Source: DATAES01 sp036493595
GTDB taxonomy: Bacteria; Actinomycetota; Acidimicrobiia; Acidimicrobiales; JACDCH01
DNA length: 50,706 nt
Direction: 5' to 3'
Assembly (NCBI GenBank): GCA_036493595.1
Contig: DASXPN010000024.1
Location: 1-50,706, forward strand
Below the pieces are notes generated by a model. The model worked only from the letters and a program-made list of their open reading frames with translations, ran no database searches and was not told the origin of the DNA. Shown one piece after another: positions 7,802 through 15,307 of this stretch (its first letter is position 1; each line of letters begins with the position of its first letter). Position numbers and translations under genes: made by a program.

Positions 7802-8476
7802 GTGGCTCCCCGGGACGACGCACGTGCGCGGCTCGAAGCTCAAGCAGCGGAGATCGTTCTTCAGGCTCGGCAGAAGGCCGCCGAGTTGTTACGCCAGGCG
7901 CGAGTCGAGGCCGACCAGGTCCGACTTCAAGCAAATCGGTACGCGGCCGAACGTGTGGCCGAAGCCGATGCCGCTCGCGAACAAGCTCGACGCCAGCTGG
8001 TGCAAGCACAAGAACAGGCGCTCGCCATTCGATCGGACGCGCAGCGTTCGGCCGAGTCGTTGGTGCAGCGCGCGACAGTTCGAGCGAGATCCGAGGCCGA
8101 CGAGTTGCTGCACGAGGCACAACGGCAACTCGCCCGCGCCGTGCAGGACGCTCGCGAGGCCGAGGCCCGTGCCGTCGCGGCGCGAGCGGCGGAGGCCGAG
8201 GCGCTCGAGCGGCTGCTGTCGATGCCACCGCCGGGTGACTCTGTGCCCGCCGGTGCCGGCAGCGGCGTAGGCACTGGTCGCATCGTGGCGCAGTCCCCGT
8301 CCGCCAAAGCGGGCGATGGTGACGGCTGGCTCATCGACCTGACCCGCGACATGAGCAACCCGCTCGAGAACCTGGTGGCCGGTGCAGTGCGCGCCGCCGT
8401 GCGCAAGTCCGTGAACCCGGTGGTGGTCCGTGCGGGCCGTTACACCGTGGTCAAGGACCCGAACGACCAGAACTGA
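7802..8476 (+). CDS. Unknown Ala/Arg/Glu-rich coiled-coil protein
   Basis: A 224-residue soluble protein of no recognised family. Residues 5-140 form one long, highly charged coiled coil rich in Ala, Arg, Glu and Gln, resembling in composition the b subunit of F-ATPase or DivIVA tails, but with no membrane segment. A flexible Gly/Pro/Ser linker follows (about 145-185), then a conserved-looking tail with an LIDLTRDMSNPLENLVAG stretch and a basic C-terminus. The start is GTG at 7802, which follows a TACGCT -10 box by 6 bases; a longer frame to 7721 exists but lacks support. It lies between divergent ccrA and the downstream thiolase. A scaffold or polar-organising role is only a guess. Confidence 0.75.
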   Translation: MAPRDDARARLEAQAAEIVLQARQKAAELLRQARVEADQVRLQANRYAAERVAEADAAREQARRQLVQAQEQALAIRSDAQRSAESLVQRATVRARSEADELLHEAQRQLARAVQDAREAEARAVAARAAEAEALERLLSMPPPGDSVPAGAGSGVGTGRIVAQSPSAKAGDGDGWLIDLTRDMSNPLENLVAGAVRAAVRKSVNPVVVRAGRYTVVKDPNDQN

Positions 8477-8512
8477 CCAGCCCGGCGTTTTCGCGCTCAA
8501 AGGTCGGATCCG

Positions 8513-8518
8513 TAGACT
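8513..8518 (+). promoter_or_regulatory. -10 box (TAGACT) and leader for thiolase
   Basis: TAGACT would give a short leader carrying GGGGGAGG (8541-8548), a good ribosome binding site 6 bases before ATG 8555. Unlike many genes here, this one appears to have a leader. Confidence 0.45.
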
Positions 8519-8554
8519 GACCCCTCTGTTGCGCGTCCCTGGGGGAGGTCCCAG

Positions 8555-9736
8555 ATGGCTGGATCCGTCATCATCGCCGGTGCTCGTACACCGATCGGGA
8601 AGCTGTCCGGCGGGCTGGCGGGATTCTCCGCCGCTCAGCTCGGCGGGTTCGCCATCAAGGCGGCCCTCGAGCGCGCCGGGTTGACGCCCGAGCAGATCGA
8701 CTACGTCTTCATGGGCCAGGTGCTGCAAGCCGGCACCGGTCAGATCACCGCTCGCCAGGCCGCCGTCAACGCGGGGTTGCCGATGACGGTGCCGGCCACC
8801 ACCGTGAACAAGGTGTGTTTGTCGGGCCTCAACACGATCTACCTCGCCGACCAGATGGTCCAGTCGGGCGACGCCGACATCGTCGTGGCCGGGGGCATGG
8901 AGTCGATGACGCAGTCGCCGTACCTGCTCCCGCAGGCCCGCGCCGGCTACCGATTCGGCGACGGCACGCTCGTCGACTCGTGTGCGTACGACGGGTTGTT
9001 CTGCGCCTTCGACCAAGTGGCCATGGGCGGCGCCACCGAGAAGTACGCGGCGTCGGCGAACATCGCTCGTGAGCCGCAAGACGAGCTCTCGGCCAAGTCG
9101 CACGAGCGGGCCGCGGCCGCCATCAAGGACGGCAAGTTCGCCGACGAGATCGTGCCGGTCGAGATTCCGCAGCGGAGGGGCGACCCGATCCTGTTCGACA
9201 CCGACGAAGGCGTGCGGCCGGGTACGACCGTCGAGTCGCTCGGGGCGTTGCGTCCCGCCTTCGACAAGGCCGGCAACATCACCGCGGGCAACGCGTCGCA
9301 GATCTCCGACGGCGGTAGCGCCGTCATCGTCACCAGCAGGGCCAAGGCGGACGAGCTCGGGGTCGAGCCGCTCGGCGAGATCGTCGGCTACGGGCAGGTC
9401 GCCGGTCCCGACCCGTCGTTGCTCACGCAGCCGTCGCGGGCCATCAAGCGTGCGCTCGACAAGATCGGCAAGTCCGTGAGCGACGTCGACCTGTTCGAGC
9501 TCAACGAGGCCTTCGCCGCTGTCGGCATCGCCGCGATGGCGGACCTCGGTGTCACCGACGACATCGTCAACGTGAACGGCGGCGCCATCGCGCTCGGCCA
9601 TCCGATCGGCATGTCGGGCAACCGCGTGGCGCTCACGATGCTGTACGAGCTGCGCCGTCGTGGCGGCGGACTCGGTGCGGCGGCGCTGTGCGGTGGTGGT
9701 GGCCAAGGCGACGCCATCCTCGTGTCCGTCGCCTGA
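8555..9736 (+). CDS. Acetyl-CoA C-acetyltransferase (thiolase)
   Basis: A 393-residue thiolase that condenses two acetyl-CoA to acetoacetyl-CoA or cleaves 3-ketoacyl-CoA. The acyl-accepting cysteine is C88 in VNKVCLSGL; other signatures are AGGMESMTQSPY, the catalytic-His block NGGAIALGHPIGMSGNR and the C-terminal ALCGGGGQGDA with the second active-site cysteine. Length and motifs fit biosynthetic PhaA/AtoB-type enzymes. A strong ribosome binding site precedes ATG 8555. Its nearness to crotonyl-CoA carboxylase/reductase and the epimerase is consistent with the first step of the ethylmalonyl-CoA pathway, but fatty acid or polyhydroxybutyrate metabolism is also possible. Confidence 0.94.
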   Translation: MAGSVIIAGARTPIGKLSGGLAGFSAAQLGGFAIKAALERAGLTPEQIDYVFMGQVLQAGTGQITARQAAVNAGLPMTVPATTVNKVCLSGLNTIYLADQMVQSGDADIVVAGGMESMTQSPYLLPQARAGYRFGDGTLVDSCAYDGLFCAFDQVAMGGATEKYAASANIAREPQDELSAKSHERAAAAIKDGKFADEIVPVEIPQRRGDPILFDTDEGVRPGTTVESLGALRPAFDKAGNITAGNASQISDGGSAVIVTSRAKADELGVEPLGEIVGYGQVAGPDPSLLTQPSRAIKRALDKIGKSVSDVDLFELNEAFAAVGIAAMADLGVTDDIVNVNGGAIALGHPIGMSGNRVALTMLYELRRRGGGLGAAALCGGGGQGDAILVSVA

Positions 9737-9816
9737 TCCGGAGCCTCATGCAGCTTCTGAAAAGTTTTGGATTTCTCTGTTTGAGCGCGTTCGGGCTGGG
9801 TAGTCGTTTTCGCAGT

Positions 9817-9853
9817 TCACGAAGGAAGCGGAGTCGTTGTTGCGACTTCGTGA
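9817..9853. terminator. Hairpin between convergent thiolase and recR
   Basis: TCACGAAG (9817-9824) and CTTCGTGA (9846-9853) form an 8-bp perfect stem, with an inner GTCG/CGAC pairing in the loop. It lies in a locally AT-rich 284-base gap (9737-10020) in which I see no gene. It may end transcription from both sides. Confidence 0.4.
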
Positions 9854-9935
9854 CCGTTGTAACGTGACAGCAATACATAGCTCGGGTCTGGTACCCCCAC
9901 CCGCCAAGCTCGAGCTGAGAACCCGATGTGCCGTA

Positions 9936-9978
9936 CCGGGCGGGCCGGATCTCGTCCGCCCGCGCCCGACCCGCCCGG
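9936..9978. terminator. Second GC-rich inverted repeat downstream of recR
   Basis: CCGGGCGGG (9936-9944) and CCCGCCCGG (9970-9978) are perfectly complementary across a 25-base loop. It lies 42 bases past the recR stop and has no T tract. Confidence 0.3.
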
Positions 9979-10020
9979 GCGGCGCACGGGTTCGCTTCGT
10001 TTTGGCTTGCGACGTCGGCG

Positions 10021-10632
10021 TCAGTCGACGTCGCGGCGGCCCTCGAGCGCCCGGCCGAGGGTGAGCTCGTCGGCATACTCCAAGTCGCCGCCAACCGGCA
10101 GGCCGCTCGCGATGCGAGTGACGCGCACGCCGATCGGCTTGAGCAGGCGCCCGAGATACAACGCCGTCGCCTCGCCCTCGATGTTCGGGTTCGTGCACAG
10201 GATGATCTCCTGCACGCCTTCACCGTCGAGGCGAACGAGGAGCTCCTTGACCCGCAGTTGATCGGGCCCCACGCCCTCGATCGGGCTGATCGCTCCCTGC
10301 AAGACGTGATAGCGCCCGCGGTACTCGCCGGTGCGCTCGACGGCGACGATGTCGCGCGGCTCCTCGACGACGCACACGATCGACCCGTCGCGCCGATCGT
10401 CGGCGCAGATCTCGCACAGTGCTTCGCCGCTGCCCTCGGCGATGTTGAAGCACCGGCTGCAGAACGTGACCTTGTCCTTCGCGTCGGTGATCGATCGCGC
10501 CAGCCGGGCCGCGTCGTCACGAGGCAACTTCAACAGGTGAAACGCGATCCGTTGCGCTGACTTCGGGCCGATGCCCGGCAATCGACCCAGCTCGTCGATC
10601 AGCTCTTGGACTGGACCGGCGTAAACCGCCAT
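10021..10632 (-). CDS. recR: Recombination protein RecR
   Basis: A 203-residue DNA-clamp protein of the RecFOR gap-repair pathway. From the N-terminus it shows the helix-hairpin-helix (GRLPGIGPKSAQRIAFHLL), a four-cysteine zinc finger (CSRCFNIAEG...LCEIC, about residues 56-75), a Toprim domain (VVEEPRDIVAVE) and a C-terminal Walker-B-like segment (TRIASGLPVGGDLEYAD). The length is typical. ATG 10632 is used because it overlaps the YbaB stop (ATGA), giving the conserved dnaX-ybaB-recR coupling; a TTG one codon upstream is less likely. Confidence 0.96.
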   Translation of the reverse strand: MAVYAGPVQELIDELGRLPGIGPKSAQRIAFHLLKLPRDDAARLARSITDAKDKVTFCSRCFNIAEGSGEALCEICADDRRDGSIVCVVEEPRDIVAVERTGEYRGRYHVLQGAISPIEGVGPDQLRVKELLVRLDGEGVQEIILCTNPNIEGEATALYLGRLLKPIGVRVTRIASGLPVGGDLEYADELTLGRALEGRRDVD

Positions 10633-10991
10633 CAACCCTCGCCGGCGTCGTCCACCGCCGGCAGCTCACCAGGAATCGCCGCCCCCGAGATGAGCCCACC
10701 GAGATCGAGACCACCGAGCGCGCCCATCGCCTGCTGTTGCGCGTTGGCCATCACGTCGGCGAGGTCGTGCAACGCGGCGAGGACGAGGTCCTGCAACATC
10801 TCCACGTCGTTCGGGTCGACGACCTCCGGCGCGATCGTGACGTCCTGGAACTGCAGATCACCGGTGGCGCGCACGACGACCGCACCGCCGCCCGCGTGGC
10901 CCTCGTAGCTCGCCCCGCGCGCGGCCTGGACCGCTTGGAAGCTGTCGAGCAAACCGCCGAGGTCCGGAACTTGGGGCTGATCGTCAGACAT
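10632..10991 (-). CDS. YbaB/EbfC family nucleoid-associated protein
   Basis: A 119-residue DNA-binding protein of the YbaB/EbfC family, identified from its core (GGGAVVVRATGDLQFQDVTIAPEVVDP) and its fixed position between dnaX and recR. The family forms tweezer-like dimers on DNA. The N-terminal helix is short, and the C-terminus is a Gly/Leu-rich tail. The start is ATG 10991; a second ATG at 10997 is possible, and both overlap the dnaX 3' end. Its stop overlaps the recR start. Confidence 0.9.
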   Translation of the reverse strand: MSDDQPQVPDLGGLLDSFQAVQAARGASYEGHAGGGAVVVRATGDLQFQDVTIAPEVVDPNDVEMLQDLVLAALHDLADVMANAQQQAMGALGGLDLGGLISGAAIPGELPAVDDAGEG

Positions 10992-12789
10992 CGTCATCCT
11001 CCTGCACGAGCTCGGCGCCCGGGAACGCGGCCGCGATGCGATCGACATCCGTGCGCGTGTCGGGGGGCGCGTCCTCGAGCTCGTGGACATCGATGAGCTC
11101 TTCCACCGGCTCGTCGCTCGGGGCACTGGCCGGCACCGGCGCGGGTGAAGGCGAGGTGGTGGCGTCCTCGACCACGAGCACGAGCGGAACCGGCCGCCCG
11201 AAGTGTTCGGTGAGCACCTGCTCGACGCCCGGGCGATGTTCTTCGCAACGCGACTTGTGCGCGGCGTTGGGCAGCGCGAACACCGCACCCCGCTCGTCAA
11301 CGGCGACGAACCGTCCACCGGCGTAGCGGGGCTTTGCCGCACGCGGCACCTTGGCCAGAAGCGTGTCGCCCCATGCCAGCGTCAACTCGTCTCGGGTTGG
11401 GAAGTCGCCGGCGGACGGCGACGCGGTCGGGGTGGTGTCGGTCGATGCGGACGGTGGCGGCGGTGGTGGCGGCGACGGCTCGGCGGGTTCGATCGGCTCC
11501 GCCAACTCGGCCGGAGGTGCAGCCGCCGCGGGGTTGGGCGCAGATCCAGCACGGTGCTCGCGCAACAGTTGGCGCGCAGCATCTGCGGGACGGGCGCCGC
11601 CGCCGGAGGGCGGTGTCGCGGACCCTGACGACGAGGATGCAGACGCCGAGGACCCAGACGCCCGAGGTGTAGATGATCGTCCACCGCCCGACGTCACGGC
11701 GGCCTCGAGCCGTTCGATGCGCTCGAGCAGCGCGGCCACCGATGTGTCCGCCTCGACGTCGGCGAGGCGCACGAGCGCGGCTTCGAGGACGATGCGTTGG
11801 TCGACCGCTTCGACCATGTCCGTCAACGCGGCACCGAGTGTCTCGATCGAACGAGTGATCAGCGGACGATCGAATCGTTCGATCAAGCCTTCGACGCGGA
11901 CCCGGTCGCCGTCCGACAAGTGATCGAGCGGGGCCTTCATCGCCGCAAGGAACACGTCACGCAACCGGACGACGAGTTGTTGCGCGAGCAATCGGGGATC
12001 GCGCCCGGCGTTCACCGCGTCGGCAACCGCGGCGAGCACTCGACCGGTATCGCGTTCGGCGAGCGCGTCGACGATGTCGTCCACCGACATCTCGCGTTCC
12101 GCGACGCCACCGGCGGCGACGACCTGCTCGAGCGCGGACAGCGTGTCTCGCGCCGAGCCTCGACCGGCACGCACGGCGAAGTCGATCGCATCGGGCCCGA
12201 CGTCGAGCTTCGCGTCATCGACGACGTACTTGACGTACTCCTCGAGCGCCGCGGCGGGCAACAAGTGGAACTCGAAGTGCTGGGTGCGGCTACGGATCGT
12301 CTCGATGACCTTCTGCGGATCGGTCGTGGCGAGCACGAACACGACCCCGGGAGGCGGTTCCTCGAGCGTCTTCAGCAACGCCGCCGACGCCGCCGGACTC
12401 AGCATGTGGACTTCGTCGAGGATGTAGAGCTTCGTCCGCCCAGGGGTCGCGAACGCCACGCGCTCGATCAGCTCGCGCATGTCGTCGACCTTGTTGTTCG
12501 ACGCGGCGTCGAGCTCGTGTACGTCGAAGCTCGTGCCTGCCTCGATGGCGAGGCACGATGCGCACGCGAGGTCGGGCTCGCCGTCCACCGGCGCTTCGCA
12601 GTTGAGGACCTTGGCCAGGATGCGAGCGGTCGTGGTCTTGCCCGTGCCACGCGGCCCGCTGAAGAGGTACGCGTGGCCGACCCGTCCCTCGCGCACAGCA
12701 TTGCGCAGCGCAGTGACGATGTGGTCCTGCCCCCGGACGTCGGCGAACCGTCGAGGCCGGTAACGCCGGTAGAGGGACTGGTACGACAT
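10984..12789 (-). CDS. dnaX: DNA polymerase III subunit gamma/tau
   Basis: A 601-residue AAA+ clamp-loader ATPase that loads the sliding clamp at replication forks. It begins MSYQSLYRRYRPRRFADVRGQ and has Walker A (FSGPRGTGKTTT, about 43-54), a zinc-binding cysteine cluster (about 65-85), Walker B (LYILDEVHMLS) and sensor 1 (ATTDPQKV). A long Ser/Gly/Pro/Ala-rich linker (about 365-470) precedes a C-terminal tau-like domain and an acidic tail. ATG 12789 is chosen over the upstream open frame because the conserved N-terminus starts there and TAGAGT lies 8 bases before it. It heads dnaX-ybaB-recR and is divergent from the SRP RNA gene. I saw no clear frameshift signal. Confidence 0.96.
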   Translation of the reverse strand: MSYQSLYRRYRPRRFADVRGQDHIVTALRNAVREGRVGHAYLFSGPRGTGKTTTARILAKVLNCEAPVDGEPDLACASCLAIEAGTSFDVHELDAASNNKVDDMRELIERVAFATPGRTKLYILDEVHMLSPAASAALLKTLEEPPPGVVFVLATTDPQKVIETIRSRTQHFEFHLLPAAALEEYVKYVVDDAKLDVGPDAIDFAVRAGRGSARDTLSALEQVVAAGGVAEREMSVDDIVDALAERDTGRVLAAVADAVNAGRDPRLLAQQLVVRLRDVFLAAMKAPLDHLSDGDRVRVEGLIERFDRPLITRSIETLGAALTDMVEAVDQRIVLEAALVRLADVEADTSVAALLERIERLEAAVTSGGGRSSTPRASGSSASASSSSGSATPPSGGGARPADAARQLLREHRAGSAPNPAAAAPPAELAEPIEPAEPSPPPPPPPSASTDTTPTASPSAGDFPTRDELTLAWGDTLLAKVPRAAKPRYAGGRFVAVDERGAVFALPNAAHKSRCEEHRPGVEQVLTEHFGRPVPLVLVVEDATTSPSPAPVPASAPSDEPVEELIDVHELEDAPPDTRTDVDRIAAAFPGAELVQEDDDV

Positions 12790-12797
12790 GCTCGCCG

Positions 12798-12803
12798 ACT
12801 CTA
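12798..12803 (-). promoter_or_regulatory. -10 box (TAGAGT) for dnaX
   Basis: TAGAGT on the minus strand ends 8 bases before the dnaX ATG (12789), suggesting a leaderless message. Confidence 0.5.
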
Positions 12804-12821
12804 CCGACACGTGGGAGGCGG

Positions 12822-12827
12822 TAACCT
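12822..12827 (+). promoter_or_regulatory. -10 box (TAACCT) for SRP RNA
   Basis: TAACCT ends 7 bases before the first paired base of the SRP RNA (12835), just where transcription should begin. No good -35 is visible; the region overlaps the dnaX promoter. Confidence 0.45.
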
Positions 12828-12834
12828 CGACGGA

Positions 12835-12968
12835 CCCCGCCTTCGCACGTGGCGGTCGGGTCCTGTGCAACTGCGGGCCGTGAACCGAGTCAGGGCCGGG
12901 AGGCAGCAGCTCTCAGCGAACCCCGCGGGGTGCCGCAGACCGCCTGGCCGCCACTTGCGAAGGCGGGG
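12835..12968 (+). ncRNA. ffs: Signal recognition particle RNA (4.5S/small SRP RNA)
   Basis: The conserved SRP domain IV is present at about 12890-12910: GTCAGGGCCGGGAGGCAGCAGC, containing the Ffh-binding internal loop and a GGGA (GNRA) tetraloop. The flanks fold back over the whole length: CCCCGCC (12835-12841) with GGCGGGG (12962-12968), TTCGCA with TGCGAA, GTGGCGG with CCGCCAC, and TGCGG with CCGCA nearer the apex. This makes a hairpin of about 134 nt with a 20-bp basal stem. The true ends may be slightly shorter. Position next to dnaX and a tRNA-Ser gene is common in actinobacteria. A putative -10 box ends 7 bases upstream. Confidence 0.9.
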
Positions 12969-12980
12969 TCAACGCTGTCT

Positions 12981-13065
12981 GGAGGGGTGCGAGAGCGGCC
13001 GAATCGGCACGCTTGGAAAGCGTGTGTGGGGCAACCCACCGTGGGTTCGAATCCCACTCCCTCCG
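12981..13065 (+). tRNA. tRNA-Ser (anticodon GGA)
   Basis: Acceptor GGAGGGG pairs with TCCCTCC (one G-U), with discriminator G at 13065. The anticodon stem-loop is CGCTTGGAAAGCG with anticodon GGA. A long variable arm typical of Ser follows, and the T arm is GTGGG-TTCGAAT-CCCAC. CCA is not encoded. It lies 12 bases after the SRP RNA, so the two may share a transcript. Confidence 0.97.
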
Positions 13066-13118
13066 CTCTGGGCCATCTCGGGACGGCGCCAACCGCTGCG
13101 GTACGTGACGCGTTCGGC

Positions 13119-13871
13119 GTGCGCGGCGGCGCGCAAAGGCTCGCCGGCGGACAGGGCGGCGCGTTCTTGGTCGACGACATCGTGATGAAGCCCGTCGATG
13201 ATCCTGCGGAGACTCGATGGACATGCGATTTGTTGACGCGAGTGCGGTCGGATGGATTCCGCATTTCTGAGCCGGTCTCGACGACCGACGGCCAGTGGGT
13301 CCACCGAGGGTGGACGGCGACTCGGTTCATCCCGGGGCTGCGCAGCCTTGCGCCGCAGTGGGGAGATGTGATCGAGGCGGGGGTCCGGTTCTGCGACGCG
13401 GCCGAGCACGCCAGACGTGACGACGATGGCGTGCTCGCGGCTCGAACTCACCGTTGGGCGATCGCTGATCGGGTCGTGTGGGGCGAACAAACACTCAAAC
13501 TCCACGACGACGCCGCAGAGCTGTTCGGTGATATCGCGGCGGAGTTCGTTGACGGGGTGTACCCCCGTCACTTCGTGCACGGCGATCTCTCCGGCAACGT
13601 GTTCGTCGACGAGCACGGGACGCCGGTCATCTTGGACGTGTCCCCGTATCTGCGTCCCCGACGGTGGGCTACCGCAATCGTGGTGTGTGACGCGTTGCTC
13701 TGGCACAACGCTGGTCCGGATCTTGCCGACACATTCGCCGCCCAGAGCGATCGTGGCTTGCTGCTCAGGGCTCTCGCGTTCCGGCTCCTTGCAGAGGCGC
13801 TCGCAAGCGATCCAACCGCCGAACAGTCACCGTTCCATGAGTACCGGAGGGTTCTCGCGGCGCTGCGATAG
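13119..13871 (+). CDS. TIGR02569-like aminoglycoside-phosphotransferase-fold protein
   Basis: At least 250 residues with the fold of small-molecule kinases. Visible are a phosphate-binding-like start (DDIVMKPVDDPAE), the Brenner catalytic motif HGDLSGNVF and the metal-binding DVSPY segment. Composition and layout match the actinobacterial TIGR02569 family of unknown substrate. The first normal in-frame start after the tRNA is GTG 13119, but homologous-looking sequence (AAVRDAFG) begins at least 8 codons earlier. Upstream candidates are CTG 13068 or a GTG at 13041 inside the tRNA T arm. So the true start is unresolved and the N-terminus may be 6-17 residues longer. Antibiotic modification should not be assumed. 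Confidence 0.75.
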   Translation: MRGGAQRLAGGQGGAFLVDDIVMKPVDDPAETRWTCDLLTRVRSDGFRISEPVSTTDGQWVHRGWTATRFIPGLRSLAPQWGDVIEAGVRFCDAAEHARRDDDGVLAARTHRWAIADRVVWGEQTLKLHDDAAELFGDIAAEFVDGVYPRHFVHGDLSGNVFVDEHGTPVILDVSPYLRPRRWATAIVVCDALLWHNAGPDLADTFAAQSDRGLLLRALAFRLLAEALASDPTAEQSPFHEYRRVLAALR

Positions 13872-13966
13872 TGCGCGAGATCGAAGCAACTGTTCCTTCG
13901 GCGCGTCGATGGACAGAGCTTGGGCGGTACGCGCTCTCAGTACTGCGGTGGCGCGAACGACCTCTG

Positions 13967-14869
13967 TCACCCGTCGGCCTTCTCGAACATGGCGAGCACT
14001 TGGAGACGCTCCGACTCCGGCATTGACATCAACCGGGCAATCGCCTCGTCCGGGGTCCGGACATCGGCGAACTTGGCCAGCGGCGTCGGCGACACCGCCA
14101 GGCGCGTTCGATCAGCATCGGAGAGCTGTTGGAGGAACGCGAGCGCGTCCTCCACCGTGTCGATCTTGGCGATGCGCACGAGAAGGTCGTCGACGGAGTG
14201 ATCGACCTGTGCGCGCGCGACGTCCGCGGGCAGCGCGGCCACGATGCCGACGACCTCGCCGGCGCGCGCGGAGACCTCGTCGGCGGTGGCGAATGGTTCG
14301 CCGCAGACCGCGGCGAACGTCGTCTCGGAGGCGACGAAGGCCCAGTCATCCCGTGCCGCGATCTTGTCCTGCATTTCGGGTGTGACGAGACCTTCCGCCC
14401 GGGTGCCCAGGGCGACGACGCGGTAGGCGGCGTCGAACGAGGGATTACCGGTCGGCGTCTCGGGTCCGGCGATGCCCTCGTGCCGGCCGCGTGGCTCGAT
14501 ACCAGCCAATAACAAGAACGTCGCGAGTTCGACGGCGACGACGCCACAGCCCTCGACATGCGCGCCGCCCGCCACCACGGCGTCGACGGGTTGCCACGCG
14601 TTCGCGACCGTGACCGCTCGGCCTCCCACGGTCCCCCGGTAGACGTCGTGGTACGTGACCTTCTGGAACACCAACGCGTCGTTCACGACAGTGGTGCTGC
14701 GGAACACACCATGAAACGTTCGGATGAGGCCGTGCACCTGGCCCGTCAAGGTCGACGAGAACGGATCACCATCGACCGGTTGCCATCCCCATGCGGCGGC
14801 GGCCTCCGCCATACCCGCGATTCTTTCTGAATGCCCCAGGCCTTCGGTGAAGCGGCGGAACAACCCCAC
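13967..14869 (-). CDS. Unknown soluble protein
   Basis: A 300-residue protein without a family I recognise. It has no signal peptide or membrane helices. The N-terminal half is beta-rich (TLTGQVHGLIRTFHGVFRS..., GGRAVTVANAWQPVDAV), while the C-terminal 80 residues are helical and acidic, with a repeated two-helix look (VEDALAFLQQLSDADR and PDEAIARLMSMPESER). The start is GTG 14869, giving MGLFRRFTEGLG. It stands alone: 95 bases from the TIGR02569-like gene (convergent) and 72 bases from the PIN gene (same strand). The function is unknown. Confidence 0.75.
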   Translation of the reverse strand: MGLFRRFTEGLGHSERIAGMAEAAAAWGWQPVDGDPFSSTLTGQVHGLIRTFHGVFRSTTVVNDALVFQKVTYHDVYRGTVGGRAVTVANAWQPVDAVVAGGAHVEGCGVVAVELATFLLLAGIEPRGRHEGIAGPETPTGNPSFDAAYRVVALGTRAEGLVTPEMQDKIAARDDWAFVASETTFAAVCGEPFATADEVSARAGEVVGIVAALPADVARAQVDHSVDDLLVRIAKIDTVEDALAFLQQLSDADRTRLAVSPTPLAKFADVRTPDEAIARLMSMPESERLQVLAMFEKADG

Positions 14870-14941
14870 AGCGTCTCCCTCGCGTTGCCGTCTCCCCCAG
14901 TCGCGAGGCTATCGATGCGTCTGCCGGTGGCCAGCGGCGTG

Positions 14942-15307
14942 TCAGCAGTAGAGAACAGCGATGTTACGGCTGGAGAGGTCGCGGTTCTTCGTGATGATCG
15001 GGACGTCGAGTGTCTCGGCGAGCTCGAGCGCGGCAACTCCGTCGATGTCGTCCTGACCGATCACCGTGATGGCTGCCTCGATCGCCACGGCTCGCACGGG
15101 GAACCACTCGCTGACCACCCGATTCACGAGCCCGAACTCCGCGCGCGCCCGATGTGGCGCGCCCTCGTGCCGCAAGGCCAGGTACTCGGCAACGAGCAGC
15201 GACGTCGCGTCGAGGACGAGCACCTCGTCGACTTCGTGGTCGATGCCTTCGAGCAGTCCCGCGAGCACGAGGAGCCCGCCGGCATCAGCGACGGCGGCTG
15301 GCTGCAC
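14942..15307 (-). CDS. PIN-domain ribonuclease, VapC-like toxin
   Basis: A 121-residue PIN-domain protein. Acidic residues expected at the metal site are visible: D8 in VADAGGLLVLAGLLE, E39-E40 region in DATSLLVAEYLAL, and the DDIDGVAALELAETL block preceding PIITKNRDL. This is the layout of VapC toxins that cleave RNA. The GTG start at 15307 overlaps the preceding small gene by 23 bases, the usual toxin-antitoxin arrangement. The loop before the third acidic block is short and the sequence divergent, so activity is not certain. It could alternatively be a non-toxic PIN protein. Confidence 0.78.
   Translation of the reverse strand: MQPAAVADAGGLLVLAGLLEGIDHEVDEVLVLDATSLLVAEYLALRHEGAPHRARAEFGLVNRVVSEWFPVRAVAIEAAITVIGQDDIDGVAALELAETLDVPIITKNRDLSSRNIAVLYC

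Noticed and set aside
7889..9706. 605-codon minus-strand open frame
   Set aside because: It is antisense to the coiled-coil gene and thiolase, has Arg/His/Val-rich composition without motifs, and arises from GC-rich third positions.
12835..12968. Simple terminator hairpin upstream of the tRNA
   Set aside because: The apical sequence carries the full SRP domain IV consensus, so the long stem belongs to SRP RNA rather than a terminator.
11797..13185. 462-codon plus-strand open frame
   Set aside because: It runs antisense through dnaX and across the SRP RNA and tRNA-Ser, so it cannot be a normal gene.
13119..13871. Antibiotic (aminoglycoside) resistance kinase
   Set aside because: The fold is shared but the sequence matches the actinobacterial TIGR02569 pattern, and no resistance gene context is present.
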